Source: Phycisphaerales bacterium UBA1910 (GTDB lineage Bacteria; Planctomycetota; Phycisphaerae; Phycisphaerales; UBA1924). From it: a stretch of DNA of 8,483 nucleotides. This document shows positions 1 to 7,048 of this stretch, piece after piece; positions within the stretch are counted from its first letter, which is position 1; every line of letters begins with the position of its first letter. The notes beneath the pieces are model-generated. The model was not told the DNA's origin, did no database searches, and saw only the letters and a list, made by a program, of their open reading frames with translations. The DNA lies in contig DDGE01000054.1 in assembly GCA_002337545.1 (NCBI GenBank), forward strand, positions 1 to 8,483, written 5' to 3'. The translations under genes and the position numbers were made by a program.

Positions 1-68
1 CCCCCGTCCACCCCTACGGCGGGCACTCCAACACACAACACACCCAGGGGCACGCAGGAGACATCCAA

Positions 69-704
69 ATGAACACCCGTTCACTCATCGCCTTCGGCGC
101 TGGCGCACTCGCCGTGTCCTCGCTCGCCGTCCTCATCGCCTCCGGACCAGACCACGAGCCCAAGAACCCCGTCACACAGGACGAGGTCGATCAGATGATG
201 GAGATGTCGCCCGAAGAAATGATGGCATCAATGGCCGCCATGGCCACACCGGGCGAAGAGCACGAAGAGCTCATGAAAACCTGCGGCCAATGGACCGCCA
301 AATCCAGCTTCATCATGGACCCAGCCGCTCCACCCATGGAGAGCACCGGCTCCATGAACATCGAATCCGTCATGGGCGGACGCTTCGTCAAGTGCGACTT
401 CGAGATGGACTTCATGGGACAACCGTTCAACGGCCTCTCCTACGCCGGCTACGACAAGTACCACAACCAGTATGTCTCCATCTGGATGGACACGATGTCC
501 ACCAAGATCACCTACCTCGAGGGCAACCACGACGAGGACGGCAACCTGGTCATGAAGGGCATCTCCTCCACGCCCATGGGCGACAACCCCATGAAGATCG
601 TCACCACCCACCACGACGATGACCACTTCACCGATCACTTCTACGACAAGATGCCCGACGGCACTTGGTTCCAATCGGGCACCATCAAGTACACACGCAA
701 GTGA
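69..704 (+). CDS. Exported DUF1579-family protein, Met-rich
   Basis: A 211-residue protein of unknown biochemical role. Residues 1-25 look like a signal peptide or membrane anchor (MNTRS, then a hydrophobic Ala/Leu/Val stretch), so the product is probably exported. Residues 66-211 fit the DUF1579 pattern: a GxW motif at 73-75, GGRF at 103-106, SYAGYD near 124-129, SIWMD near 137-141, and the ending IKYTRK. This family is a beta-rich fold resembling small ligand-binding barrels, but no ligand is established that I know of. The start is supported by AGGAG at 56-60, 8 nt upstream, and by the signal peptide directly after it; no in-frame stop separates it from the window edge. The linker after the signal peptide is very Met-rich (seven Met in residues 43-58), and residues 181-190 hold four His and four Asp. 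It lies 9 nt upstream of a paralogue and is probably co-transcribed with it. Confidence 0.85.
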   Translation: MNTRSLIAFGAGALAVSSLAVLIASGPDHEPKNPVTQDEVDQMMEMSPEEMMASMAAMATPGEEHEELMKTCGQWTAKSSFIMDPAAPPMESTGSMNIESVMGGRFVKCDFEMDFMGQPFNGLSYAGYDKYHNQYVSIWMDTMSTKITYLEGNHDEDGNLVMKGISSTPMGDNPMKIVTTHHDDDHFTDHFYDKMPDGTWFQSGTIKYTRK

Positions 705-713
705 GCCCAAACC

Positions 714-1244
714 ATGAGCAATCAAAGCAAGACTCTGCCAGATGAGCTCGAGGCCTGCGCCGCAGTCGGACAAACCGCAGAGCAGCACGCGCTCTTCAAC
801 CAGTTCGTCGGCTCATGGGACGCCGTCGTCACCATCTGGATGGGCCCCGGAGACCCCTTCGTCTCCGAGGGCATCATGGAGAACACCCTCGATCTCGGCG
901 GGCGATTCCTCCACCAGCACTACACCAACAACGACGCGAGCTTCAACGGGCGCGGCTACTGGGGATACAACACCCTCGATCAGCGTTGGGAAGGGTTCTG
1001 GATCGACGACATGGCCACCTTCTTCCAACTCGAACGCGGGCAATACGACCCCGCGTCAACATCATGGGAAATGAAGGGCGAGATGACGGACCCCGGATCG
1101 GGCAAGCCAATGCTCAAGCGGACCGTGATCACCATCAAGGATGCCGATCACCACTCCATGGAGACCTACTTCACCCAAACCCAGGGCGAGCACGCGGGAC
1201 AGGAATCCAAGTGCATGGAGATCCAGTACACCCGCAAACCTTGA
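714..1244 (+). CDS. DUF1579-family protein (cytosolic paralogue)
   Basis: A 176-residue protein of the same DUF1579 family as its upstream neighbour, function unknown. It shares landmarks in the same order: FVGSWDA at 31-37 (GxW), LGGRF at 61-65, GYWGYN at 81-86, GFWIDDMAT at 94-102, and the ending IQYTRKP. No hydrophobic N-terminal segment is visible, so it is probably cytosolic, unlike the exported copy. There is no strong Shine-Dalgarno before the ATG. The 9-nt gap after the upstream stop suggests translational coupling. The pair looks like a tandem duplication followed by divergence in location. An intrinsic terminator lies 65 nt past the stop. Confidence 0.85.
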   Translation: MSNQSKTLPDELEACAAVGQTAEQHALFNQFVGSWDAVVTIWMGPGDPFVSEGIMENTLDLGGRFLHQHYTNNDASFNGRGYWGYNTLDQRWEGFWIDDMATFFQLERGQYDPASTSWEMKGEMTDPGSGKPMLKRTVITIKDADHHSMETYFTQTQGEHAGQESKCMEIQYTRKP

Positions 1245-1308
1245 CGATTTGATCGCCCATCTGATCCAAAAAAGCCGCGTATCCGAGCAGAAACGCAACT
1301 TCTTTGCA

Positions 1309-1337
1309 CCCCGCCCCAACAACCGGCGGGGTTTTTT
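1309..1337 (+). terminator. Intrinsic terminator after the DUF1579 pair
   Basis: A perfect 7-bp GC stem (CCCCGCC at 1309-1315 pairing with GGCGGGG at 1325-1331) with a 9-nt loop is followed directly by six T (1332-1337). It ends the two-gene DUF1579 unit and separates it from the YciI-like gene. Confidence 0.88.
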
Positions 1338-1378
1338 CGTACAGTACTGGCCCAGCACCAACGACCCCGGAGTGACAT

Positions 1379-1672
1379 ATGCCCCAGTTCATCTGCTTCC
1401 TCGAACCAACCCGCCCAGACCTGCCCGAAAACCTCTCCACCGAAGAGTCCGCCGCCATCGAGGCGCACTTCAAGTACTACCAGAAGCTCCTCGATATGGG
1501 ATCATTGCACATCGCTGGACGCACCCACGAACCACCCTACATCGGGATCCTGATCTACGAAGCACCCACCAAGGAAGACGCGATCTCCATCGCCGCCCAG
1601 GACCCCGCCATCACCAAGGGCATCCTCAAGGCTCGCGTGCAGGTCTTCGAGACCGCGCTGCAGGCAACCTGA
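1379..1672 (+). CDS. YciI-like (YCII-related domain) protein
   Basis: A 97-residue single-domain protein matching the YCII-related pattern, a dimeric alpha+beta barrel fold of the ferredoxin-like type. The family has a conserved His-Asp pair and has been proposed to act on small molecules, but most members have no known substrate. Visible features are an N-terminal beta strand (PQFICFLEP, 2-10), a helix with the expected His (H30 in EAHFKYYQKLL), the LHIAGRT strand (43-49), GILIYEAPTKEDAISIAAQDPA (55-77) with D75 in the typical DPxxxxG position, and the C-terminal VQVFETAL strand. GGAG at 1369-1372 lies 6 nt before the ATG. The gene follows a terminator, so it needs its own promoter, which I could not identify. 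A downstream membrane-protein gene begins 3 nt after its stop. Confidence 0.85.
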   Translation: MPQFICFLEPTRPDLPENLSTEESAAIEAHFKYYQKLLDMGSLHIAGRTHEPPYIGILIYEAPTKEDAISIAAQDPAITKGILKARVQVFETALQAT

Positions 1673-1675
1673 TCC

Positions 1676-2170
1676 ATGAGCGAGTCGCCACTCAACCCCG
1701 ACGAGCTGGCCGCTGCATACCTGAAATCACGCGATGTGCCCTGTCCCAACTGCGCCTACAACCGGCGCGGCGGAGTCACCGCTGCGTGCCCGGAGTGCGG
1801 GCACGATCTCGCGATCCTGCACGAGGACGGCGGGTGGAAGAAACAACACAGGCAACTCGCAACGCGCATCCTCACGATGCTCTTGGTGCTTTGTATCGTC
1901 CAAGTTCTGATGTCGGGATACGCAACGATCTTCTGGCTGAACATGGCGATCTTCAGCGCAGCGTCCAGCATGACCCTGTATCTATACCTCATACAGGGCG
2001 TGGTGGGACTGATCGCATACCTCGCCTTGTCGATCTTCACCGTTCGAGTCCGCAGAAGAACCCGCTCGGATCAAGAGATCACCGCGACAAAGGTATCATC
2101 GCCGATGCTCGCGTACCTGATCGTCACCATCTTGCTGTGGCTCTCCTCATTCATGTATGAGTTCTTCTGA
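1676..2170 (+). CDS. Zinc-ribbon membrane protein, function unknown
   Basis: A 164-residue hypothetical protein. The N-terminal soluble part carries a four-cysteine zinc ribbon: CPNC at 23-26 and CPEC at 38-41, followed by GHDL. Hydrophobic segments follow at about 62-80, 83-99, 102-123 and 144-164, giving three or four membrane spans, with a basic loop (RVRRRTR, 124-130) between the last two. The layout (CPxCxY...CPECGxDL plus several membrane spans) is one I associate with many uncharacterised planctomycete proteins, and I assign no function. The start lies 3 nt after the YciI stop with no clear Shine-Dalgarno, so translation is probably coupled. Its codons are visibly less G/C-biased in the membrane part than those of its neighbours. 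It ends 11 nt from the stop of the convergent phosphofructokinase gene, leaving no room for a terminator between them. Confidence 0.75.
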   Translation: MSESPLNPDELAAAYLKSRDVPCPNCAYNRRGGVTAACPECGHDLAILHEDGGWKKQHRQLATRILTMLLVLCIVQVLMSGYATIFWLNMAIFSAASSMTLYLYLIQGVVGLIAYLALSIFTVRVRRRTRSDQEITATKVSSPMLAYLIVTILLWLSSFMYEFF

Positions 2171-2181
2171 ACCGCAGCCCA

Positions 2182-3441
2182 TCAGATCCGCTCGTACAAC
2201 GGCAGGTCCCCCACCAACGGGCGGCAGTAGTCCAGGAACTTCTGCGACACATTGTTGTGACCCTCGATGAACTCCTCGGGCATGTGCTTGGTCTTCGCCG
2301 CAACATCGCTCAGCTCGATCCGCTCATACTTGGCCGCGTAGGGCTGCCCCTCGCCGATCGGGCTCGTGCGGATGATCGCAACAGACCCGTCGAGATCACC
2401 GCTCGTCGCCAGACGCGCCGCGTACCGGCCCACGCCCCGCGCTTCCTTCTGATCCACCGGTGATTGATCCGGGAAACAGCGCTGCACATAGCCAAAGGTG
2501 TCCGCACGAACACGCGGCGCCTTGCCGCCCGCCGGCGTCATCTTCTCTTTCAGCAGGTCCGACAACGCATCACCCAGCGCGCCCGAGCCGGAAAGCTGCA
2601 CATTCCCGTGCGCGTCCGTCTGGGCGTTCTTGATCAGCATCGCACCGATCGGGTTCCCGTCCTTATCCGAGATGCCCTCGCTCACCGCGATGTGACAGCG
2701 CCCACGCTTGTCATACACCTCCGTCACATCCTGCACAAACCGCTCCGTATCAAACGGAACCTCGGGCAGGTAGATCAGCTGCGGCCCGTCCGTTGATCCG
2801 CCCTGCGCTTCAAGACGGTCATCACGACGCGCCAGCGCGCTCGCGGCCGTCAGGAACCCAGCGTGACGACCCATCACCACATTGATCTTGATGCCCGGCA
2901 GCGAGATATTGTCCAGGAAGTCCGCCATACACGCCTTGGCAACAAACCGCGCCGCGCTCGGGAAGCCCGGCGTGTGGTCATTGATCATCAGGTCGTTGTC
3001 CACCGTCTTGGGGATATGGAAACAGCGAAGCTCGTACTCTGTCTCCCGCGCCATCTCGTTGACGATGCGGCAGGTGTCGCTGCTGTCATTCCCGCCGATA
3101 TAAAAGAAGTAACGGATATCGTGCTCCTTGCACGACTCAAGGATCCGCTCGCAGTACGCCGCATCCGGCTTGTCCCGTGTCGAGCCGAGCCCGGCGCTGG
3201 GGGTCTGCGCCAGGATCTGAAGCCGATCGTGCGGATAGTCCGTCAGGTCATACAGATCCCCGTTCGTCAGCCCAGTCACACCATGACGCATGCCCAGGAT
3301 CTTCTTGATCGGATTGCCCGGCATCCCCGCGCCCGCCCGGCGCAGCCCCTCAACGACACCCACCAGCGACTCGTTGATGACCGCCGTCGGACCGCCAGAT
3401 TGCCCAATGACCGCGTTTCCCTTGACCAGATCGATTGTCAT
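2182..3441 (-). CDS. pfp: Pyrophosphate-dependent 6-phosphofructokinase
   Basis: A 419-residue cytosolic enzyme predicted to interconvert fructose-6-phosphate and fructose-1,6-bisphosphate using pyrophosphate, a reversible step of glycolysis and gluconeogenesis. Family motifs appear in order: GQSGGPTAVIN (13-23), YIGGNDS (114-120), PKTVDND (144-150, D148 the expected catalytic base), MGRHAG (190-195), the LPE substrate-binding motif (225-227) and GYVQR (317-321). Known family rules separate donors: ATP enzymes have GGDGS and PGTIDND, while PPi enzymes have Asp and Lys at the second position of each pair. D119 and K145 here therefore indicate PPi. N118 replaces the Asp usual in GGDDS. The length is normal for this PPi-PFK clade. 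The start is supported by AGAAGG on the minus strand (3452-3457), 10 nt upstream. It reads divergently from the amidohydrolase locus and converges on the zinc-ribbon gene. Confidence 0.93.
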   Translation of the reverse strand: MTIDLVKGNAVIGQSGGPTAVINESLVGVVEGLRRAGAGMPGNPIKKILGMRHGVTGLTNGDLYDLTDYPHDRLQILAQTPSAGLGSTRDKPDAAYCERILESCKEHDIRYFFYIGGNDSSDTCRIVNEMARETEYELRCFHIPKTVDNDLMINDHTPGFPSAARFVAKACMADFLDNISLPGIKINVVMGRHAGFLTAASALARRDDRLEAQGGSTDGPQLIYLPEVPFDTERFVQDVTEVYDKRGRCHIAVSEGISDKDGNPIGAMLIKNAQTDAHGNVQLSGSGALGDALSDLLKEKMTPAGGKAPRVRADTFGYVQRCFPDQSPVDQKEARGVGRYAARLATSGDLDGSVAIIRTSPIGEGQPYAAKYERIELSDVAAKTKHMPEEFIEGHNNVSQKFLDYCRPLVGDLPLYERI

Positions 3442-3502
3442 TTCTGTTACACCTTCTCTATTTCAACACCCTGAATCGTGGTGGAGTGGATTACCCAGCC
3501 GC

Positions 3503-3523
3503 CGCGTGCACAATCCGCACGCG
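3503..3523. promoter_or_regulatory. Operator-like dyad in divergent promoter region
   Basis: A perfect inverted repeat, CGCGTGC (3503-3509) and GCACGCG (3517-3523), with a 7-nt spacer (ACAATCC). It lies 61 nt upstream of the PFK start and 102 nt upstream of the amidohydrolase start, inside the 184-bp divergent gap. Size and symmetry fit a dimeric regulator site, but no T-run follows it, so it is not a terminator. I could not identify convincing -35/-10 boxes on either strand, and no regulator gene is in the window. Chance occurrence in GC-rich DNA is possible. Confidence 0.4.
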
Positions 3524-3607
3524 AGAGATCAGAGGGTAGGCAAAATCCCGAGGTGTTGGGTGAACAGGTGCCACCAAAACCCCCGAGTTTCGGTACCATG
3601 GGCTCTC

Positions 3608-3615
3608 AGAAGGAG
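3608..3615 (+). promoter_or_regulatory. Shine-Dalgarno fixing the amidohydrolase start
   Basis: AGAAGGAG lies 10 nt before the ATG at 3626. The reading frame is open back to 3290, but that extension would run over the start of the divergent PFK gene and would bury the signal peptide inside the protein. The Shine-Dalgarno and signal peptide together place the start at 3626. Confidence 0.8.
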
Positions 3616-3625
3616 TCTCTCACAC

Positions 3626-6600
3626 ATGAAGATTGCAACTATCGCGCTGATCGCGAGTGGTTCTGCCCTCGCGTTTGCCCAATCACACGACCCGCTCGCA
3701 CCCCGACCCAACGGGATGTCCCCCGCGACACCCGCACGCCACCTCATCACCAACGCCACGGTTCATACCAAGCCGGGCACCGTGCTTGAGGACACAGACA
3801 TCCTGATCGTCGACGGCAAGGTCTCCGCCGTGGGCTCCGATCTCAAGCCCGGGAACGCCCAGGTCTGGGACATCGACGGCGCCCATGTCTACGCCGGCTT
3901 CATCGATCCCTACATCGAGGTCGAGACCCCCGATCTCCCCGCCGACGAGACCGGGACACACTGGTCCGGCCGCATCACACCCCACGACAACGCCCTCCGC
4001 GTCGGGCTCGGCAGCGATGCCGCCGGCTCGCTCCGCAGCATGGGCTTCACCACCGCCATGATCGCACCGGACTCGGGCATCTTCCGCGGCTGGACCGCCG
4101 TCGTCTCCACCGCGGACGACTTCAGCGACGATTCCATTGGCGATCCGCCCGTCTATAAGTCCAACGCGGGGCAGGCGATGGGGTTCGATCGGGGAAGCTG
4201 GGGCGGCGACCGCGGCTACCCGACATCCCACATGGGCGTCGTCGCGCTGATGCGACAGAACTTCAGCGACGCGGACACACGCCGAGCATCCCAGCACACC
4301 GACTCCACCATCCTCGACCACATCAACCCGGGCGAGACCACCTTCTATTACGACATCTCCCAGGAACTCGAAGCCGCGCTCGCCGACGACATCGCCAAGG
4401 AGTTCGAGCACCCCAGCATCGTCATCGTCGACAACGGCACCGCGCACCGACGCCTCGATCTCTTCAAGGAGATGGGCCACCCGGTCATCGTGCCGCTGCG
4501 CTTCCCCGAGACACCCGATGTGTTCAGCATCGGCGCGATGGAGGATGTCGATCTCGCCACCCTCCAGCACTGGGAACGCGCCCCCGCCAACGCACGCTGG
4601 CTCCACAACGCCGGGCTCGAGGTCGCCCTCACCACGAGCAAGCGACGATCCGGCGAGAAGTTCTGGAACAACCTCCACACCGCGATCGAGAAGGGCCTGC
4701 CCGCGACCGACGCGCTCGCCATGATCACCACCAACCCCGCACAGATCCTCGGACTCGACGGGCACGGCACGATCAGCAAAGGCAACATCGCCAACCTCGT
4801 CGTCGCATCGGGCGATCTCTTCGACCCCAACGACGACGCGAAGATCATCGACACCTGGATCGACGGACGCCGACACCACATCAACGACGGCGAAGACGCC
4901 CGATTCGATGGCACATGGACACTGAGCCTCATCGGCGCGGACTTCAAGGTCGGCATGGAGATCGACGGCAAGTCCCTCACCATCATCGACTCAAACGGCG
5001 TTGAAGAACCCGTCAGGACCAAAGCAACCAAGGTCAGCATCGACGGCAACGCGATCTCATTCCTCGTCGACTACGACGAGGATGACATCGGCGCCTACAT
5101 CAACTCCGCAACCATCGCGCCCGACGGCACCATCCGCGGCTCCTCCATCGCGCCCAGCGGCGCGGTCGTTCAGTGGTTTGGAGACAAGGACGACGCACCC
5201 AGCGCCTCCGACTTCCACGGCACATGGAACGCCGTCCTCTCCGGTGAACACAAGCTCGATTTCAAGATCGGCAAAGACTCCGTCACCGTCATCGAACGCG
5301 TTGAAGACGGCGACGACATCGAACAGAAAGCCGAGAATGTTGAACCAAAGGACGGCGTGTTCACCTTCACCTTCGAGCACGAACCCTTCGGCGATCCCGG
5401 AACCTTCTCCGTCGCACTCACCGCACCAAACGACGAAGGCACCATCGCCGGCATGGGCACCCTCCCATCGGGCAAGGGCTTTACCCTCACCGCGACCAAG
5501 TCGGAGAAAGAGCCCGACCCCGTCCACTCGCTCCCGGACATGCCCGACGCGCCCTTCGGCCCATTCGCCTATCCCGAGGCACCCCAGCAGGACAACTACA
5601 TCCTGCACAGCGCCACCGTCTGGACCCAGTCCGACGACGGTATCCTCGAGGACGGCTGGGTCCTGATCCGCGACGGCAAGGTCGCACAGATCGGCACCGG
5701 CGGCTACCCCCGCATCGCCGCCGAGACCATCGACGCCACCGGCATGCACATCACGCCGGGGCTCATCGACGCCCACTCCCACACCGGGCTCTTCCGCTTC
5801 GGTGTCAACGAGTCCGGGCAGGCCGTCACCTCCGAGGTCCGCATCGCCGACTCCATCGACCCCGCCCACCCGGGCTACTACCGCGAGCTCGCGGGCGGGC
5901 TCACCTCGTCGCTGCTCCTGCACGGCTCGGCCAACCCCATCGGCGGGCAGTCGCAGACCATCAAGCTCCGCTGGGACTCCGACAAGCCCAAGGACATGTA
6001 CTTCGAGGACGCCAAGCCCGGCATCAAGTTCGCGCTCGGCGAGAATGTCAAGCAATCCAACTGGAGCTCGAGCGGCACACGCTACCCGCAGACCCGCCTC
6101 GGTGTCGAAACCCTCATGCGTGACCGATTCATCCGCGCACGCGAGTACGCCGAGCGCGGCAATAAGACCGAGGCCGGCTACCGTGACCTTGAGTTGGAAA
6201 TCCTCGCCGAGATCCTCGCGGGCGACCGCCTCATCCACTGCCACTCCTACCGCCAGGACGAGATCCTGATGCTCTGCCGATTGGCCGAGGAGTTCGGCTT
6301 CAAGATCGGCACCTTCCAGCACGGGCTGGAGACCTACAAGGTCGCCGAGGTCGTCAAGGAGCACGCCATCGGCGCGTCCATCTTCTCCGACTGGTGGGCC
6401 TACAAGTACGAGGTCGTCGACGCGATCCCGTTCGCCGGCCCCATCAACCACGAGGTCGGATTGCTCACCTCCTTCAACTCCGACTCCGACGATGTCGCCC
6501 GGCGTATGCATGTCGAAGCGGGCAAGGCCCTCAAGTACGCCAAGCTCAGCGGCATCGAGATGACCGAACAAGAAGCCCTCAACTTCGTCACCATCAACCC

Positions 6601-6976
6601 CGCCAAGCAGCTCATGATCGACGACCGGGTCGGTTCGCTCGAAGAGGGCAAGGACGCGGATGTCGTGGTCTGGACCGGTCACCCGCTCTCGTCGCTCTCG
6701 CGACCCGAGATGACCTTCGTGGACGGGCGCCTGCTCTTCTCGCGTGATCTGGACGCTGAGATGCGTGCACGCGACACCGCGGAACGCAACCGCCTGATCC
6801 AGCTCATCATCCGCGACGGCAAGCCGCTCGAGGAGACCCAGAACGCCGAGCATGACCACGAGCACGACGACCTCGTCGACCCGGGCCATGATCACAACCA
6901 CGATCACCACTTCAACACCGCCCGGGGCGAGTGTGGCTGCGGCGACATGCTCCCCGCGTTCCACACCGGATACTAA
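3626..6976 (+). CDS. Exported two-unit amidohydrolase with His/Cys tail
   Basis: A 1116-residue exported protein. The signal peptide is residues 1-18 (AFA|Q cleavage). Residues 40-425 form an amidohydrolase-like unit whose HxH position reads D94-P-Y-I-E, so Y96 and E98 replace the two metal-binding His. Residues 428-519 and 531-626 are two beta-rich repeats opening with GTW. Residues 657-1065 form a second amidohydrolase unit of the imidazolonepropionase-like type with an intact site: H717-S-H719, K801 in GIKFALGENVK (possible carboxylated Lys), H871/H873, H899, and D953 in NSDSDD. It also has GSANPIGGQS, typical of these enzymes. The tail has eight His in 1076-1095, then CGC (1103-1105). It is probably a metal-dependent hydrolase of a cyclic or linear amide outside the cytoplasm; the substrate is unknown. 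A related gene follows 102 nt downstream. Confidence 0.85.
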   Translation: MKIATIALIASGSALAFAQSHDPLAPRPNGMSPATPARHLITNATVHTKPGTVLEDTDILIVDGKVSAVGSDLKPGNAQVWDIDGAHVYAGFIDPYIEVETPDLPADETGTHWSGRITPHDNALRVGLGSDAAGSLRSMGFTTAMIAPDSGIFRGWTAVVSTADDFSDDSIGDPPVYKSNAGQAMGFDRGSWGGDRGYPTSHMGVVALMRQNFSDADTRRASQHTDSTILDHINPGETTFYYDISQELEAALADDIAKEFEHPSIVIVDNGTAHRRLDLFKEMGHPVIVPLRFPETPDVFSIGAMEDVDLATLQHWERAPANARWLHNAGLEVALTTSKRRSGEKFWNNLHTAIEKGLPATDALAMITTNPAQILGLDGHGTISKGNIANLVVASGDLFDPNDDAKIIDTWIDGRRHHINDGEDARFDGTWTLSLIGADFKVGMEIDGKSLTIIDSNGVEEPVRTKATKVSIDGNAISFLVDYDEDDIGAYINSATIAPDGTIRGSSIAPSGAVVQWFGDKDDAPSASDFHGTWNAVLSGEHKLDFKIGKDSVTVIERVEDGDDIEQKAENVEPKDGVFTFTFEHEPFGDPGTFSVALTAPNDEGTIAGMGTLPSGKGFTLTATKSEKEPDPVHSLPDMPDAPFGPFAYPEAPQQDNYILHSATVWTQSDDGILEDGWVLIRDGKVAQIGTGGYPRIAAETIDATGMHITPGLIDAHSHTGLFRFGVNESGQAVTSEVRIADSIDPAHPGYYRELAGGLTSSLLLHGSANPIGGQSQTIKLRWDSDKPKDMYFEDAKPGIKFALGENVKQSNWSSSGTRYPQTRLGVETLMRDRFIRAREYAERGNKTEAGYRDLELEILAEILAGDRLIHCHSYRQDEILMLCRLAEEFGFKIGTFQHGLETYKVAEVVKEHAIGASIFSDWWAYKYEVVDAIPFAGPINHEVGLLTSFNSDSDDVARRMHVEAGKALKYAKLSGIEMTEQEALNFVTINPAKQLMIDDRVGSLEEGKDADVVVWTGHPLSSLSRPEMTFVDGRLLFSRDLDAEMRARDTAERNRLIQLIIRDGKPLEETQNAEHDHEHDDLVDPGHDHNHDHHFNTARGECGCGDMLPAFHTGY
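4907..5182 (+). repeat. Protein-level repeat 1 (GTW beta module)
   Basis: Encodes residues 428-519 of the large amidohydrolase. It opens DGTWTLSL and ends with APDGTIRGSSIAPSG followed by a strand. The second copy at 5216-5503 has the same layout, and the spacing between the GTW motifs is 103 residues. The repetition is visible in the protein, not in the DNA. It is likely a small beta domain inserted between the two amidohydrolase units; its role is unknown. Confidence 0.6.
5216..5503 (+). repeat. Protein-level repeat 2 (GTW beta module)
   Basis: Encodes residues 531-626. It opens HGTWNAVLSG and ends APNDEGTIAGMGTLPSG plus a final strand (FTLTATK), mirroring the order of motifs in repeat 1. 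A Pro-rich linker (about 631-655) then leads into the catalytic unit. Confidence 0.6.
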
Positions 6977-6987
6977 ACCCAACCACC

Positions 6988-7048
6988 GGTGGCACAGGCG
7001 TCTCGCCTGTGCTTCACACCAATGCACAGGCGAGACGCCTGTGCCACC
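6988..7048. repeat. REP-doublet (REPIN-like) inverted repeat
   Basis: Two perfectly complementary 25-nt arms (6988-7012 and 7024-7048) flank an 11-nt loop (7013-7023). Each arm is itself a hairpin: GCACAGGCG-TCT-CGCCTGTGC at 6992-7012 and GCACAGGCG-AGA-CGCCTGTGC at 7024-7044, each with a 9-bp stem and 3-nt loop. No T-run follows, so it is not a standard terminator. The form matches REP doublets that in other bacteria are spread by RAYT (REP-associated tyrosine transposase) enzymes, and I associate this hairpin sequence with planctomycete genomes. No transposase is in the window. It sits between the two amidohydrolase genes and would be transcribed if they share an mRNA, where it could affect mRNA stability or the relative level of the two products. 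Confidence 0.85.

Noticed and set aside
1241..1269. TTGACG at the stop codon of the second DUF1579 gene as a -35 box
   Set aside because: No plausible -10 lies at the right distance, and a transcript from there would run straight into the terminator at 1309-1337.
1141..2160. A 339-codon plus-strand frame spanning the terminator and two genes
   Set aside because: It is Arg/Pro/His-rich, runs through an intrinsic terminator and overlaps the YciI-like and zinc-ribbon genes, which have recognisable motifs.
2863..3474. A 203-codon plus-strand frame opposite the PFK gene
   Set aside because: It is Arg/Val-rich with no motif and is fully antisense to a clear enzyme gene.
3594..3599. TACCAT as a -10 box for the amidohydrolase gene
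   Set aside because: It matches four of six consensus bases, but no -35-like hexamer lies 16-18 nt upstream, so it is not supportable.
3290..3625. An N-terminal extension of the large amidohydrolase
   Set aside because: It overlaps the PFK gene, has no Shine-Dalgarno, and would place the signal peptide internally. The start at 3626 has AGAAGGAG and a signal peptide.
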